Shown here: positions 1-6,437 of the stretch, in pieces
Position numbering within the stretch: the first letter of the stretch is position 1
Layout of the letters: each line of letters starts with the position of its first letter
Origin: JAUWQU01 sp964605095
Lineage (GTDB): Bacteria > Planctomycetota > Phycisphaerae > SM23-33
Length of the DNA stretch: 7,494 nucleotides
Assembly (NCBI GenBank): GCA_964605095.1
Contig: CAZSBS010000244.1
Location: forward strand, 1 to 7,494
Direction: 5' to 3'
Made by a program: the position numbers and the translations under genes
The notes under the pieces: generated by a model
Databases searched by the model: none
What the model was told of the DNA's origin: nothing
What the model saw: only the letters and a program-made list of their open reading frames with translations

Positions 1-1
1 G

Positions 2-1741
2 CTCGACCTCGACGAAGAAACCGCCCCCGGTCCGCGACCACGGCTTCTATCCGCCTGCGACGGCCCGGCCGGGCCGAGCCTCGACGAGGATGTCGCCAAC
101 GCCCTTGCCGCACGCGAGATGCTCACCGGGCAGCACGTCCCCGACGATTCCAACGAACCCGCCCCGCTGCCAAGCCTGGGCCTTGCCTCGCCGCGACAAC
201 CTCGTCCGGCAACACCTGCGCCCGCCCCGGCCGCGAGAGCCGATGCGGAGCCGCCAGCGCCACTCTCGACCGGAAACATGCTCGGCGCGCCACCACGGGG
301 CGCGAGGCAGGCCGGTGTGGCTCGGCCCAGTCAACTCCTCAACGAGGATGAGGTTGCAGCCCTGCTGGGCGCGCCACTGGGCAAACCCATCAGGAACATC
401 AAGGGTCCAGCCCCCTCGCAGACTGAGGCACAGTCCGACAGAGCCGAGGAATCGGGCGCCATGACAAGCAACGGAGAACTTGTCCCCGAACCCGACCACG
501 AGGATGCACATGGCGCCCCATACGCCGCGGACGACGATGGGCCGTTCGTGGGCGAGGTCGAGGAGATCGAACCCGATGACGAAGCCGGCCTCGAAGACCG
601 GCGCGACGAGAAGCCTGTGGCTGCCGGCAAGCCGGGACGCAAGGAGCCGACGGTGCCGGCGGATGAAACGCCCATCGAGCAGGCCCCGGCCCAGGCGGCG
701 CAGGTGCTCTCAGCCGTGCTCGACGACGCCGTGCGGCGCGGCGCCACGCACGTACACCTGCACTCCCGCCAGACGGGTCTGACGCTGCGGGTCCGCATCG
801 CCGGCCAGCTCAGAGAAAAGGCCAACTTCCGCCACCTGGCTACCTCGCAGGCCAAGGCGCTGGTCGGGCGGTTGCTGGATTCTGCCGGCCTGGCCGGGAT
901 GGACCTGGCCCGTCCGCAGTCCGGCGAGTTCACGCACACCGTCGCCGGCCTGGCTGTGCGAATGACGCTGTCGAGTTTCCCGACCACTGACGGCACGCGA
1001 CTGGTCATAACCCTGCCTTCCCACCCGCAAGAGCCGTTGGACCTGGCCGCACTTGGCGCCCGCCCGACCGAGGCCGAGAGAATCCATGACCTGCTCGCGA
1101 TGCGGCGCGGCGGATTGCTTCTGGTCTGCGGCCCGGCTCGCGGCGACCGCGATGACGTCCTGGCCGCCCTGGCCGGTCAACTGGCCGGCATGGGACGAGA
1201 CGTCCTTGCGATTGGCGCCGCCAATACCCCGCCCAGCGTCAGCAACTCCCGCGTAGATCCCATCGCCGGCTACCGCTTCCGCGACGCCGCCCGCAACCTG
1301 GTCGGGCAGGATGCCGACGCGATCTTTCTGGCCGAACTGCGGGACCCGACCACCGCCGCCGCCGCGCTGGAGGCCGCCCTGGCAGGCGCAATGGTCGTCG
1401 CGGGAATCGCCGCCGCAACAGCGGCCGAGGCGCTGGGAATACTGGCGGAAATGGACGTCGAAAGCTGGCCCCTGGCGACGATGCTGCGCGGCGCGATCGT
1501 CTGCCGGACGCTGCCGCGGCTGAGCCAGGCCAGCGGCGCAAGCGGCCAGGACGGCACAATCAGGCTCATCTCGCTGCTGGCGCCGAGCCGGGAATTGGTC
1601 CGCCTGGTGCGCACCGCGGCCGGGGCCGAGGCCATCGCCGCAGCCGTGCCGGACGCCGGCCCCGCGGCCTTGCTGGACCTGGCGGCCAGGTACGTCCGCG
1701 AGGGGATTATCTCCGCTCAGGACGTGGCGCGACTATCATAG
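2..1741 (+). CDS. GspE/PilB-family protein with degenerate ATPase motifs (5' partial)
   Basis: The reading frame is open from base 2, so the gene most likely starts upstream; the first in-frame ATG is at 119 and residue numbers count from it. Residues 1-190 are a Pro/Ala-rich then acidic, probably disordered region. Residues 193-300 match the N2 domain of type II secretion/type IV pilus ATPases (GATHVHLHSRQ for the usual GASDIHIE; PQSGE for PQDGR; LSSFPTTDGTRLVITL for STLPTxxGERVVLRL). Residues 307-470 match the RecA-like domain, and 480-540 match the C-terminal helical domain. The catalytic motifs are altered. The Walker A position reads GPARGDRDD (338-346) against GPTGSGKTT, so the Lys is Arg and the Thr is Asp. 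The His box (423-435) has no histidine. The tetracysteine zinc motif is missing. Walker B is kept as IFLAELRD (402-409). Fold assignment is confident; loss of ATP hydrolysis is inferred. It could be a regulatory or structural partner of a true secretion or pilus ATPase encoded elsewhere. Confidence 0.82.
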   Translation, partial: LDLDEETAPGPRPRLLSACDGPAGPSLDEDVANALAAREMLTGQHVPDDSNEPAPLPSLGLASPRQPRPATPAPAPAARADAEPPAPLSTGNMLGAPPRGARQAGVARPSQLLNEDEVAALLGAPLGKPIRNIKGPAPSQTEAQSDRAEESGAMTSNGELVPEPDHEDAHGAPYAADDDGPFVGEVEEIEPDDEAGLEDRRDEKPVAAGKPGRKEPTVPADETPIEQAPAQAAQVLSAVLDDAVRRGATHVHLHSRQTGLTLRVRIAGQLREKANFRHLATSQAKALVGRLLDSAGLAGMDLARPQSGEFTHTVAGLAVRMTLSSFPTTDGTRLVITLPSHPQEPLDLAALGARPTEAERIHDLLAMRRGGLLLVCGPARGDRDDVLAALAGQLAGMGRDVLAIGAANTPPSVSNSRVDPIAGYRFRDAARNLVGQDADAIFLAELRDPTTAAAALEAALAGAMVVAGIAAATAAEALGILAEMDVESWPLATMLRGAIVCRTLPRLSQASGASGQDGTIRLISLLAPSRELVRLVRTAAGAEAIAAAVPDAGPAALLDLAARYVREGIISAQDVARLS

Positions 1742-1868
1742 GGAAAGGTGCGGGCCTCGCCCTGTCGGCGGGCCGCAAATACGGAATGTAAAATGGCCAA
1801 CGCCAAGTGCTCAAAAACGGTAATGCAGCAGTTACAGGGAATATCGACTCGCTTGGTTCTGCGGCGAC

Positions 1869-1999
1869 CAATCCAAAGCGGCGTCTGCGCCGCCGCACTC
1901 CAAAGGGCAAGCCGGGGTCAAGGCATTCTCCAGTTTGGCGTGACGCCGAGAAACGCGACGGCCTATGGAGTGCGGCGGCGCAGACGCCGCTTTGGATTG
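1869..1999. repeat. 131-bp MITE-like inverted-repeat element
   Basis: Bases 1869-1902 and 1966-1999 are perfect 34-bp inverted repeats separated by 63 bp. Each arm also contains its own hairpin: in the left arm GCGGCG (1878-1883), loop TCTG, CGCCGC (1888-1893). The DNA could therefore form one long stem or two small hairpins. There is no room for a transposase and no convincing target-site duplication in the flanks. The element lies between the GspE-like gene and the rhodanese lipoprotein gene, and its right arm touches the latter's probable start. I read it as a non-autonomous mobile or REP-like element; a structured RNA leader is the alternative. Confidence 0.8.
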
Positions 2000-2614
2000 C
2001 CCCCCCGGGTCAATAGCCCGTCGAGACGGCTGGCGGCGATTTGGCTCGCGGCGGCCGCGTTGGCGCTGGCCGGGTGCGAGCCGGGCAAGCCCGGCTCGGC
2101 GGTTTCCACCCCGGACCTCACCTACGGAAACCCGCGCATGACCTACCGAAACCCTCGCGACCGCGAAAACTGGGTATCGTCGATCCTGGCTGGGGAGATG
2201 ATCCGCGAAGACCCCAACCTCCAGGTGCTCTGCGTGGCCAACATCGAGGACTACCGCGCCGGCCACCTGCCCAACAGCATGTTGATCCCGGTTACGGGGC
2301 TGCGCCTGGCGGTTGACGACAACACGCTTTACGAGTCCATCAACCACGGGCGAACGCCCCGCAAGGACCGCCCGCTACTGGTCTACTGCTGGTGGAACAC
2401 CTGCCATTGCCCGTCTGTGCCGACCTTCAGCGAACTGGCCCGGCAGATACTGCGCGAAAAGGGCTTCACGGACGTCTACTCGATCGAGGGCGGCATGCTG
2501 GCGTGGAAAGCCGAGGGAATGCCGTACGAGAAGACCGAACTGACGACATCAGTAGCGCCGCCGACACCGGCCGCCGGTCGGGCCGCCGGCCGGGCCGCCG
2601 ACTACTCAAACTGA
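1997..2614 (+). CDS. Rhodanese-domain lipoprotein
   Basis: The product is a predicted outer-surface or periplasmic lipoprotein with one rhodanese-like (sulfurtransferase) domain. From the TTG at 1997 it is 205 aa. A signal peptide with two arginines (10-11), a hydrophobic Leu/Ala core and lipobox LALAGC places the lipidated Cys at 27. The domain shows the family's first signature (VANIEDYRAGHLPNS for DvRxxxEYxxGHIPGA) and its final helix signature (VYSIEGGMLAWKAEGMPYEK). The active-site loop is VYCWWNTCHCPSV, with the catalytic-position Cys followed by two more. The usual Asp of the first signature is not seen. The start is uncertain: the frame is open back to a GTG at 1748 with ATGs at 1793 and 1823, but those starts would put a ~70-85-residue Arg-rich stretch before the signal peptide and translate the inverted repeat. 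A GTG at 1970 is the other near choice. None has a clear Shine-Dalgarno sequence at good spacing. The C-terminal tail is Ala/Gly/Arg-rich, encoded by a 12-bp tandem repeat. Substrate unknown. Confidence 0.75.
   Translation: MPPRVNSPSRRLAAIWLAAAALALAGCEPGKPGSAVSTPDLTYGNPRMTYRNPRDRENWVSSILAGEMIREDPNLQVLCVANIEDYRAGHLPNSMLIPVTGLRLAVDDNTLYESINHGRTPRKDRPLLVYCWWNTCHCPSVPTFSELARQILREKGFTDVYSIEGGMLAWKAEGMPYEKTELTTSVAPPTPAAGRAAGRAADYSN
2569..2600 (+). repeat. 12-bp tandem repeat in the 3' end of the rhodanese gene
   Basis: There are nearly three copies of GGCCGCCGGYCG at 2569-2580, 2581-2592 and 2593-2600 (truncated). They encode the repeated Ala-Ala-Gly-Arg at the end of the lipoprotein. The unit length is a multiple of three, so copy-number change would keep the frame. 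Confidence 0.7.
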
Positions 2615-2729
2615 TAGATTCTTTGAGCCCCCAACGGGGGCGATAGTCCCGGCGCGCCGGGAGCCGGGGGCGTAAGCCCCCGGCCAAAAGCTATCGGCCC
2701 TTCGGGCCTAAGAACCGGTCAGTTTGAGT
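2604..2729. repeat. Nested palindromic element between convergent genes
   Basis: An 11-bp outer inverted repeat (ACTCAAACTGA at 2604-2614, TCAGTTTGAGT at 2719-2729) encloses several smaller ones. These are GCCCCC/GGGGGC (2627-2632/2636-2641), CGATAG/CTATCG (2641-2646/2691-2696), the 16-bp palindrome TCCCGGCGCGCCGGGA (2647-2662), a 9-bp stem GCCGGGGGC/GCCCCCGGC with GTAA loop (2663-2684), and GGCCC/GGGCC with loop TTC (2696-2708). TTCTT (2619-2623) and AAGAA (2710-2714) extend the pairing. The whole folds as a multibranched structure. It lies tail-to-tail between the rhodanese gene (plus) and the ThuA gene (minus), so it could end transcription from both sides. There is no long T-run, so it is not a classic Rho-independent terminator. 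A REP-like mobile hairpin is the other reading. Confidence 0.75.
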
Positions 2730-2762
2730 CAATTACGAATCGCCACAGTAGCGCCGTCCGGA

Positions 2763-3668
2763 CTACTTCGTCACGAGCGGCTTGGGCGTCGCGTCAACGC
2801 CTTTCAGGTCGCCCATCGCCCACTGCATTCCGGCCAGGTAGTGGGCCAGGACGGCCGGGGTGGAGAATATCTCGTTGCGGTGGCCCAGCGAGCAATAGAA
2901 CACCCGGCCCTTGCCCCATGCCTTGATCCAACTCACGGCAACGTCGCCGTCCGCCCGGCCGGCCTTTTTGGTGTCGGTAACGGCGGGGTCGATGCTCAGG
3001 AGCACCCGCTGTTTCTCGCGGGAGTAGATGTCGCCCCTGCTGACCGTGTATATCTCGTCGGCGATCTTGAAGCCCTTGCCGCCGAACGCGGCGTTGACGC
3101 GGTTCTTCGGGTCGTCGTTCCTGACGCCGACCTCGCAGTTCCACGGATGGCCCGAGAACCAGCCGCCCATCATCTCGCCGAATTCCTTCCAGCTATACGA
3201 GCAGTCCGTCGCGGAGTGGATGCCGAAGACCGCCCCGCCGTTTTTCACCCACGACATGAAGCTCTCGCGCAGCTTGACTGTGTCGGGATCGTCCACCTTC
3301 TTCCCATTGGCCTGGAACAACTCCCCGGTGGTGTTGTTGAGCACCACGAGGTCGAACTGCTTGATGTTCTCCGGCAGGAAGTTCGACAGGTCGTCGCTGA
3401 CCACGGCCGTGTAGGCGCCCGTCTTCTCGCCCATCATCGGCAGGATGATCTTGGCCCGCTCGATGGCCCCGCCATGGTTGAAGCCATTGCAGTGAGAATA
3501 AATCAGTATCTTTCGAGCCTTGGCGGGCTTGGCGGGAGCCGTCTTGGGGCACGCCGCCTCGAGCTTCTTCATTTCGTCGGCCGGGACTTGGGCCCGCGCC
3601 GACGCCGCCATGGCCAGAACCGCCGCACACAACGAAATCGCCGCCAGTCTCATCATGTTACGCTGCAT
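2763..3668 (-). CDS. Secreted ThuA-domain protein
   Basis: This is a 301-aa protein of the ThuA-like (trehalose utilisation, class I glutamine amidotransferase-like fold) family. An N-terminal signal peptide has Arg at 3 and 7, a hydrophobic core to about residue 22, and a probable cleavage after ASARA, so export is expected. The ThuA domain spans about 52-285. It is recognised by ILIYSHCNGFNHGG (54-67), the central VFGIHSATD (137-145), MMGGWFSGHP (156-165), DEIYTV (194-199), SWIKAWGKGRVFYCSLGH (236-253) and the closing MQWAMGD (281-287). The start at 3668 is preferred over the upstream ATG at 3701 because AGGAGA lies 8 nt before it on the minus strand and the signal peptide begins there. It follows the apbE-like gene on the same strand after 169 bp, so co-transcription is possible but not shown. 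ThuA proteins are abundant in Planctomycetota and linked by context to sugar metabolism; enzymatic activity and substrate are unknown here. Confidence 0.9.
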   Translation of the reverse strand: MQRNMMRLAAISLCAAVLAMAASARAQVPADEMKKLEAACPKTAPAKPAKARKILIYSHCNGFNHGGAIERAKIILPMMGEKTGAYTAVVSDDLSNFLPENIKQFDLVVLNNTTGELFQANGKKVDDPDTVKLRESFMSWVKNGGAVFGIHSATDCSYSWKEFGEMMGGWFSGHPWNCEVGVRNDDPKNRVNAAFGGKGFKIADEIYTVSRGDIYSREKQRVLLSIDPAVTDTKKAGRADGDVAVSWIKAWGKGRVFYCSLGHRNEIFSTPAVLAHYLAGMQWAMGDLKGVDATPKPLVTK

Positions 3669-3675
3669 TTTTCTG

Positions 3676-3681
3676 TCTCCT
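3676..3681 (-). promoter_or_regulatory. Ribosome binding site of the ThuA gene
   Basis: On the minus strand AGGAGA is followed by 7-8 nt and ATG at 3668. It is the clearest Shine-Dalgarno sequence in the window and decides the start against the ATG at 3701. Confidence 0.7.
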
Positions 3682-3837
3682 AATACGCCTGAATGTCGCA
3701 CACCGCTGCCTGTCGTTGAGAATCACGGACACGAGGTACACACAATGTTAACCCGGCCCCGGCGACAAAGTTCCTGCCGGGCAGGCAAGGCCCGTAACGC
3801 AACGACGTGGATTGCTTTCCATCGTCATGCGCCCGCG

Positions 3838-4752
3838 TCAGATCTTGGGGGCATCGCGAAGCACCTTGGGGCCGAACTCCTCCAGCCGCCACTTGCCCTC
3901 GACCAGCAGGCCTATTACGAACGACAGCTTAGGGTTGGCTTTCGCGAAGCGTTTTATCTCTTCCGCATCCATCACGCACAGCGCGGTGGTCAGTGCGTCG
4001 GCGGTGGTGGCGTCGGGGGCAATGGCCCAGGCTGCGCGGTCGGTGCCTACGGGCTTGCCCGTCCGCGGGTCGATGATGTGCCGCGACAGGGCGGTGGACG
4101 AGCCGCTGAACGAGCAATCCCTGAGCATCACGACCCCCAGGCCGGCCTGGTCGTCGGAAGGATTGCGCAGGTCCGCCTGCCAGCCGTCGCGGCCGGGGCG
4201 GCGGCCGATGGCCCGCACGGTGCTCGTGCCGCCGTGGAGCAAGACGATGCAGACTCCCCAGTCGCCCAACAGGTCGGCGGCGCGGTCCAGCGCGTAGCCC
4301 TTGCCGATGCCGCCGAGGTCGATCTGCACCCCCGCTTCGAGCCGGGTGACGGTCATGGCGTCGGCGTCGATGGCGATTCGCTTCATCCCGGCGGCGCCCT
4401 TTTCATCGGACCCCCTTGGGGGTGAGCCGGCGGTAACATCGAACGCTCCGTCGGTTCGCTCCCACATGCTCAAGGCGGCCTGGAGGCACTCAGCCGCCTC
4501 GATCTCCACCACGACGGGCTTGCCAGGATCGGCGGCGTTGATCCGCGAGATGTCGCTGTAGGGCATGAAGCGGCTGAGAAGGCGTTCCATGCGGTCGATC
4601 TCGACGAACGCGGCCTCGGCGGCCCCGCGCGCGGCGGCCCGGTCGGATTCCGGGATGATGATCTCGAACATGGTCGCCATCGCGCGGTGCGCCACTGGCC
4701 GGACGGCCGGCAGAGACGACGGGCCTGAAGTGGCGAGCGTTTTCTCGCTCAT
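3838..4752 (-). CDS. apbE: ApbE-family FAD:protein FMN transferase
   Basis: The 304-aa product should transfer FMN from FAD to a Ser/Thr of a target flavoprotein in a Mg-dependent reaction. Family motifs occur in order: HRAMATMFEI (22-31), MERLLSRFMPYSDISRINA (55-73), TDGAFDVTAG (100-109), VQIDLGGIGKGYALDRA (142-158), GGTSTVRAIG (174-183), HIIDPRTGKPV (225-235) and the metal-site motif TADALTTAL (250-258) with Asp252 and Thr256. There is no signal peptide or lipobox, unlike many ApbE proteins, so flavinylation may occur in the cytoplasm or before export. The segment between DVTAG and the next conserved strand is short and contains SPPRGSDEKG, encoded across a 14-bp DNA palindrome (4410-4423). 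The start ATG at 4752 overlaps the stop of the upstream gene (ATGA). The frame is open far upstream to 5748, but that part lies inside the neighbouring gene. I see no obvious flavinylation-target motif or Nqr/Rnf subunit in the window, so the substrate is unknown. Confidence 0.93.
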   Translation of the reverse strand: MSEKTLATSGPSSLPAVRPVAHRAMATMFEIIIPESDRAAARGAAEAAFVEIDRMERLLSRFMPYSDISRINAADPGKPVVVEIEAAECLQAALSMWERTDGAFDVTAGSPPRGSDEKGAAGMKRIAIDADAMTVTRLEAGVQIDLGGIGKGYALDRAADLLGDWGVCIVLLHGGTSTVRAIGRRPGRDGWQADLRNPSDDQAGLGVVMLRDCSFSGSSTALSRHIIDPRTGKPVGTDRAAWAIAPDATTADALTTALCVMDAEEIKRFAKANPKLSFVIGLLVEGKWRLEEFGPKVLRDAPKI

Positions 4753-6413
4753 GGTGCCGGCCTCCCGGGCGGCGAGGCGTGCGCGGCACCCGGCGGGCGG
4801 CGTTTGGCCAGCACCTCGTCGCGGTATTTCTTCCACAGGTCCACCTGTATGCCGACAATCAGCACCACGGCCGGGCGAAGGCCCACGTGCTCGTACTGGT
4901 AGTTGTCCTTGTCTTTCAACAGCGTTTCGAGCTTTGGCCATGCCGCGGAACTGAAGATGATCATCGGCGCGTCGGGATTGGCCGGCACATCGGTGAAGTA
5001 GGCGACGCGGTCGAAGCGCCGCAGGTACCACGGCAGCGGCCATTGATCGTGAGCATCCGGCGTGATGACGTTGATCCGCATCTGATGCCCGGCGGGGTCG
5101 ATCGAGGCGATTCCCTCTGCCCTCTGGCCGAGCTTTACCGCGCCGCTCAGCGTGTGAGCGTAGACCCACGGGGTGCGGCGGTTGTCGTAGTAGCGGAAGT
5201 TCGTCAGGTATGCGAGCCGGCCCAGGTGTGCCGCCCCGGCCAGGAGAACCACGCACAGAGCCGCCTTGAGCCAGACTCGCGGCATCCAGCGGACCAGGGC
5301 AGCGGCGCCCACGCCAGCCAGGAGGATCATCCCGTGCAGCGGGCCAAGCACGCACCAGGGCGTCTTGTAGGGCAGGGCCGTGTATATGCCAGGGAGCACG
5401 ATCGTGTATACAGCCAGGAACCGCACGAGCCGCCCGTCCGCCCTGCCGAGCCCCCGGCCCGAGAAGCCGGCAACCATGCCCACGACGGCCAGGACGCCGA
5501 TAAACGCCTCGGTCCAGACGGGCCCGCGACCCGGATAGTTCGTGTAGAACAGCCACCGGAGATAGGAGTACCAAGGGTGGATGTGCAGGTTGCCTCCCTC
5601 GGCCGAGCCGCCGAACGCCCTGCCTAGGGCATGACCATAGGCGAGAACCGCGTCGAGCGGGCCGCGGGCGTTGGTGAAAAACGACGAGAAGAACACGACG
5701 GTCACGATCGCCCAAGCCGCCAATGCCGCCAGCACACGCCAGTTCCAAAGGCGCTGGCGCACGTCAAGGCGTGCCGCCTCGCCACCGCCGCTTTGCGGGA
5801 TGTGTGGTCCGATCCGCCTCTGCCAGAGAGCCGTGAAGCCCAGGGCGACGGCCATCGCCGCGATCGCGAAGACCCACGTTTCCTTCGTGGCGTACATCAG
5901 GCCGGCCGATGCGCCCGCAAGTATGCACCATCCGAGACGCCCGCTACGGGCATAGCGATAGCCGGCGGCGATTAGCAGGAACGTGAAAAGGACCAGCGGC
6001 ACCTCCATGATGTAATACCGGCTGTAGTAGCTCATCGCCGGCGAGAGTGCCGTAAGCATTGCCGCAACCGCGACGGCCCAGCCGCCCAGCCCGTCCAGCA
6101 GCAGCATCGCCGCAAGAACCAGCGCGATGCCGCAAATGGCCGGGACCAGACGGAGCGTTGTCTCGTCGAGGCTCGCATACGTGTCCTGGCCGCGTAGATG
6201 GGCAATCGGCAGAGTGAGGTAGTTGAGCGTCGGGCCGTGAAACTCGTTCGGGTCGTAGCGGTAGTCGTTCCTCTCCAGCAGGTCGCCGAGTTTCCAGGCG
6301 TGGACGGCCTCGTCGGTGTGCATGGGCCTGATGGCCAGCTTCGGCACCACCATCGCCGCGGCCGCGCCGCCAGCCAGGCACACCAGGATGACAAAGGCCG
6401 CTCTGTGTTTCAT
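4749..6413 (-). CDS. Agl23-like GT-C membrane protein (flippase activity-associated family)
   Basis: This is a 554-aa polytopic membrane protein of the GT-C superfamily that resembles the flippase activity-associated Agl23 family. Such proteins are thought to act on polyprenyl-linked sugars at the outer face of the membrane. Signatures are the first-loop acidic pair MHTDEAVHAW (31-40), YDPNEFHGPTLNY (53-65), SRYYIMEVP (131-139), PYKTPW (338-343) and the C-terminal QWPLPWYLRRF (447-457). About nine or ten membrane segments span residues 5-405, followed by a soluble domain of about 130 residues ending in a Pro/Ala-rich tail. The start at 6413 (MKHRAAF) is chosen because the first membrane helix begins directly after it. 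The longer frame to 6515 would add 34 residues encoded by a repeat element. No strong Shine-Dalgarno sequence is visible. The gene overlaps the apbE-like gene by 4 bp. Sugar donor and acceptor cannot be read from sequence. Confidence 0.87.
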   Translation of the reverse strand: MKHRAAFVILVCLAGGAAAAMVVPKLAIRPMHTDEAVHAWKLGDLLERNDYRYDPNEFHGPTLNYLTLPIAHLRGQDTYASLDETTLRLVPAICGIALVLAAMLLLDGLGGWAVAVAAMLTALSPAMSYYSRYYIMEVPLVLFTFLLIAAGYRYARSGRLGWCILAGASAGLMYATKETWVFAIAAMAVALGFTALWQRRIGPHIPQSGGGEAARLDVRQRLWNWRVLAALAAWAIVTVVFFSSFFTNARGPLDAVLAYGHALGRAFGGSAEGGNLHIHPWYSYLRWLFYTNYPGRGPVWTEAFIGVLAVVGMVAGFSGRGLGRADGRLVRFLAVYTIVLPGIYTALPYKTPWCVLGPLHGMILLAGVGAAALVRWMPRVWLKAALCVVLLAGAAHLGRLAYLTNFRYYDNRRTPWVYAHTLSGAVKLGQRAEGIASIDPAGHQMRINVITPDAHDQWPLPWYLRRFDRVAYFTDVPANPDAPMIIFSSAAWPKLETLLKDKDNYQYEHVGLRPAVVLIVGIQVDLWKKYRDEVLAKRRPPGAAHASPPGRPAP

Positions 6414-6437
6414 TGTCAGCCCGCAAATGACACGCCA

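Noticed and set aside
1748..1996. N-terminal extension of the rhodanese lipoprotein to GTG 1748 or ATG 1793
   Set aside because: It would place 70 or more Arg-rich residues, including both repeat arms, before a lipoprotein signal peptide, which would not function internally.
1869..2729. CRISPR array or integron attC sites
   Set aside because: The repeats are inverted rather than regularly spaced direct repeats, no spacers are present, and no attC core sites or integrase gene are visible.
2550..2756. 11-bp direct repeat CAGTAGCGCCG at 2550-2560 and 2746-2756 flanking the nested palindrome
   Set aside because: Considered as a target-site duplication, but it does not abut the palindrome ends and lies partly in the rhodanese coding sequence. 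Chance similarity is likely.
2724..3683. Long plus-strand open frame (319 codons) opposite the ThuA gene
   Set aside because: It is antisense to a clear ThuA-domain gene with signal peptide and good ribosome binding site. Its translation matches no family I recognise. High GC at third positions keeps antisense frames open.
3669..3837. Promoter or terminator between the apbE-like and ThuA genes
   Set aside because: A TTAACA hexamer (minus strand, near 3750) resembles a -35 box, but no matching -10 lies at proper spacing. The CCCGGC/GCCGGG stem has a 12-nt loop and no T-run.
3520..4425. Plus-strand open frame spanning the ThuA-ApbE junction
   Set aside because: It is antisense to two well-supported genes and resembles no known protein.
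4779..5627. Plus-strand open frame opposite the Agl23-like gene
   Set aside because: It is antisense to a strongly supported membrane protein gene and has the Arg/His/Pro-rich composition typical of shadow frames.
4753..5748. Upstream extension of the ApbE frame to 5748
   Set aside because: The extension lies wholly inside the Agl23-like gene in another frame, has no recognisable protein features, and ApbE similarity begins only after the ATG at 4752.
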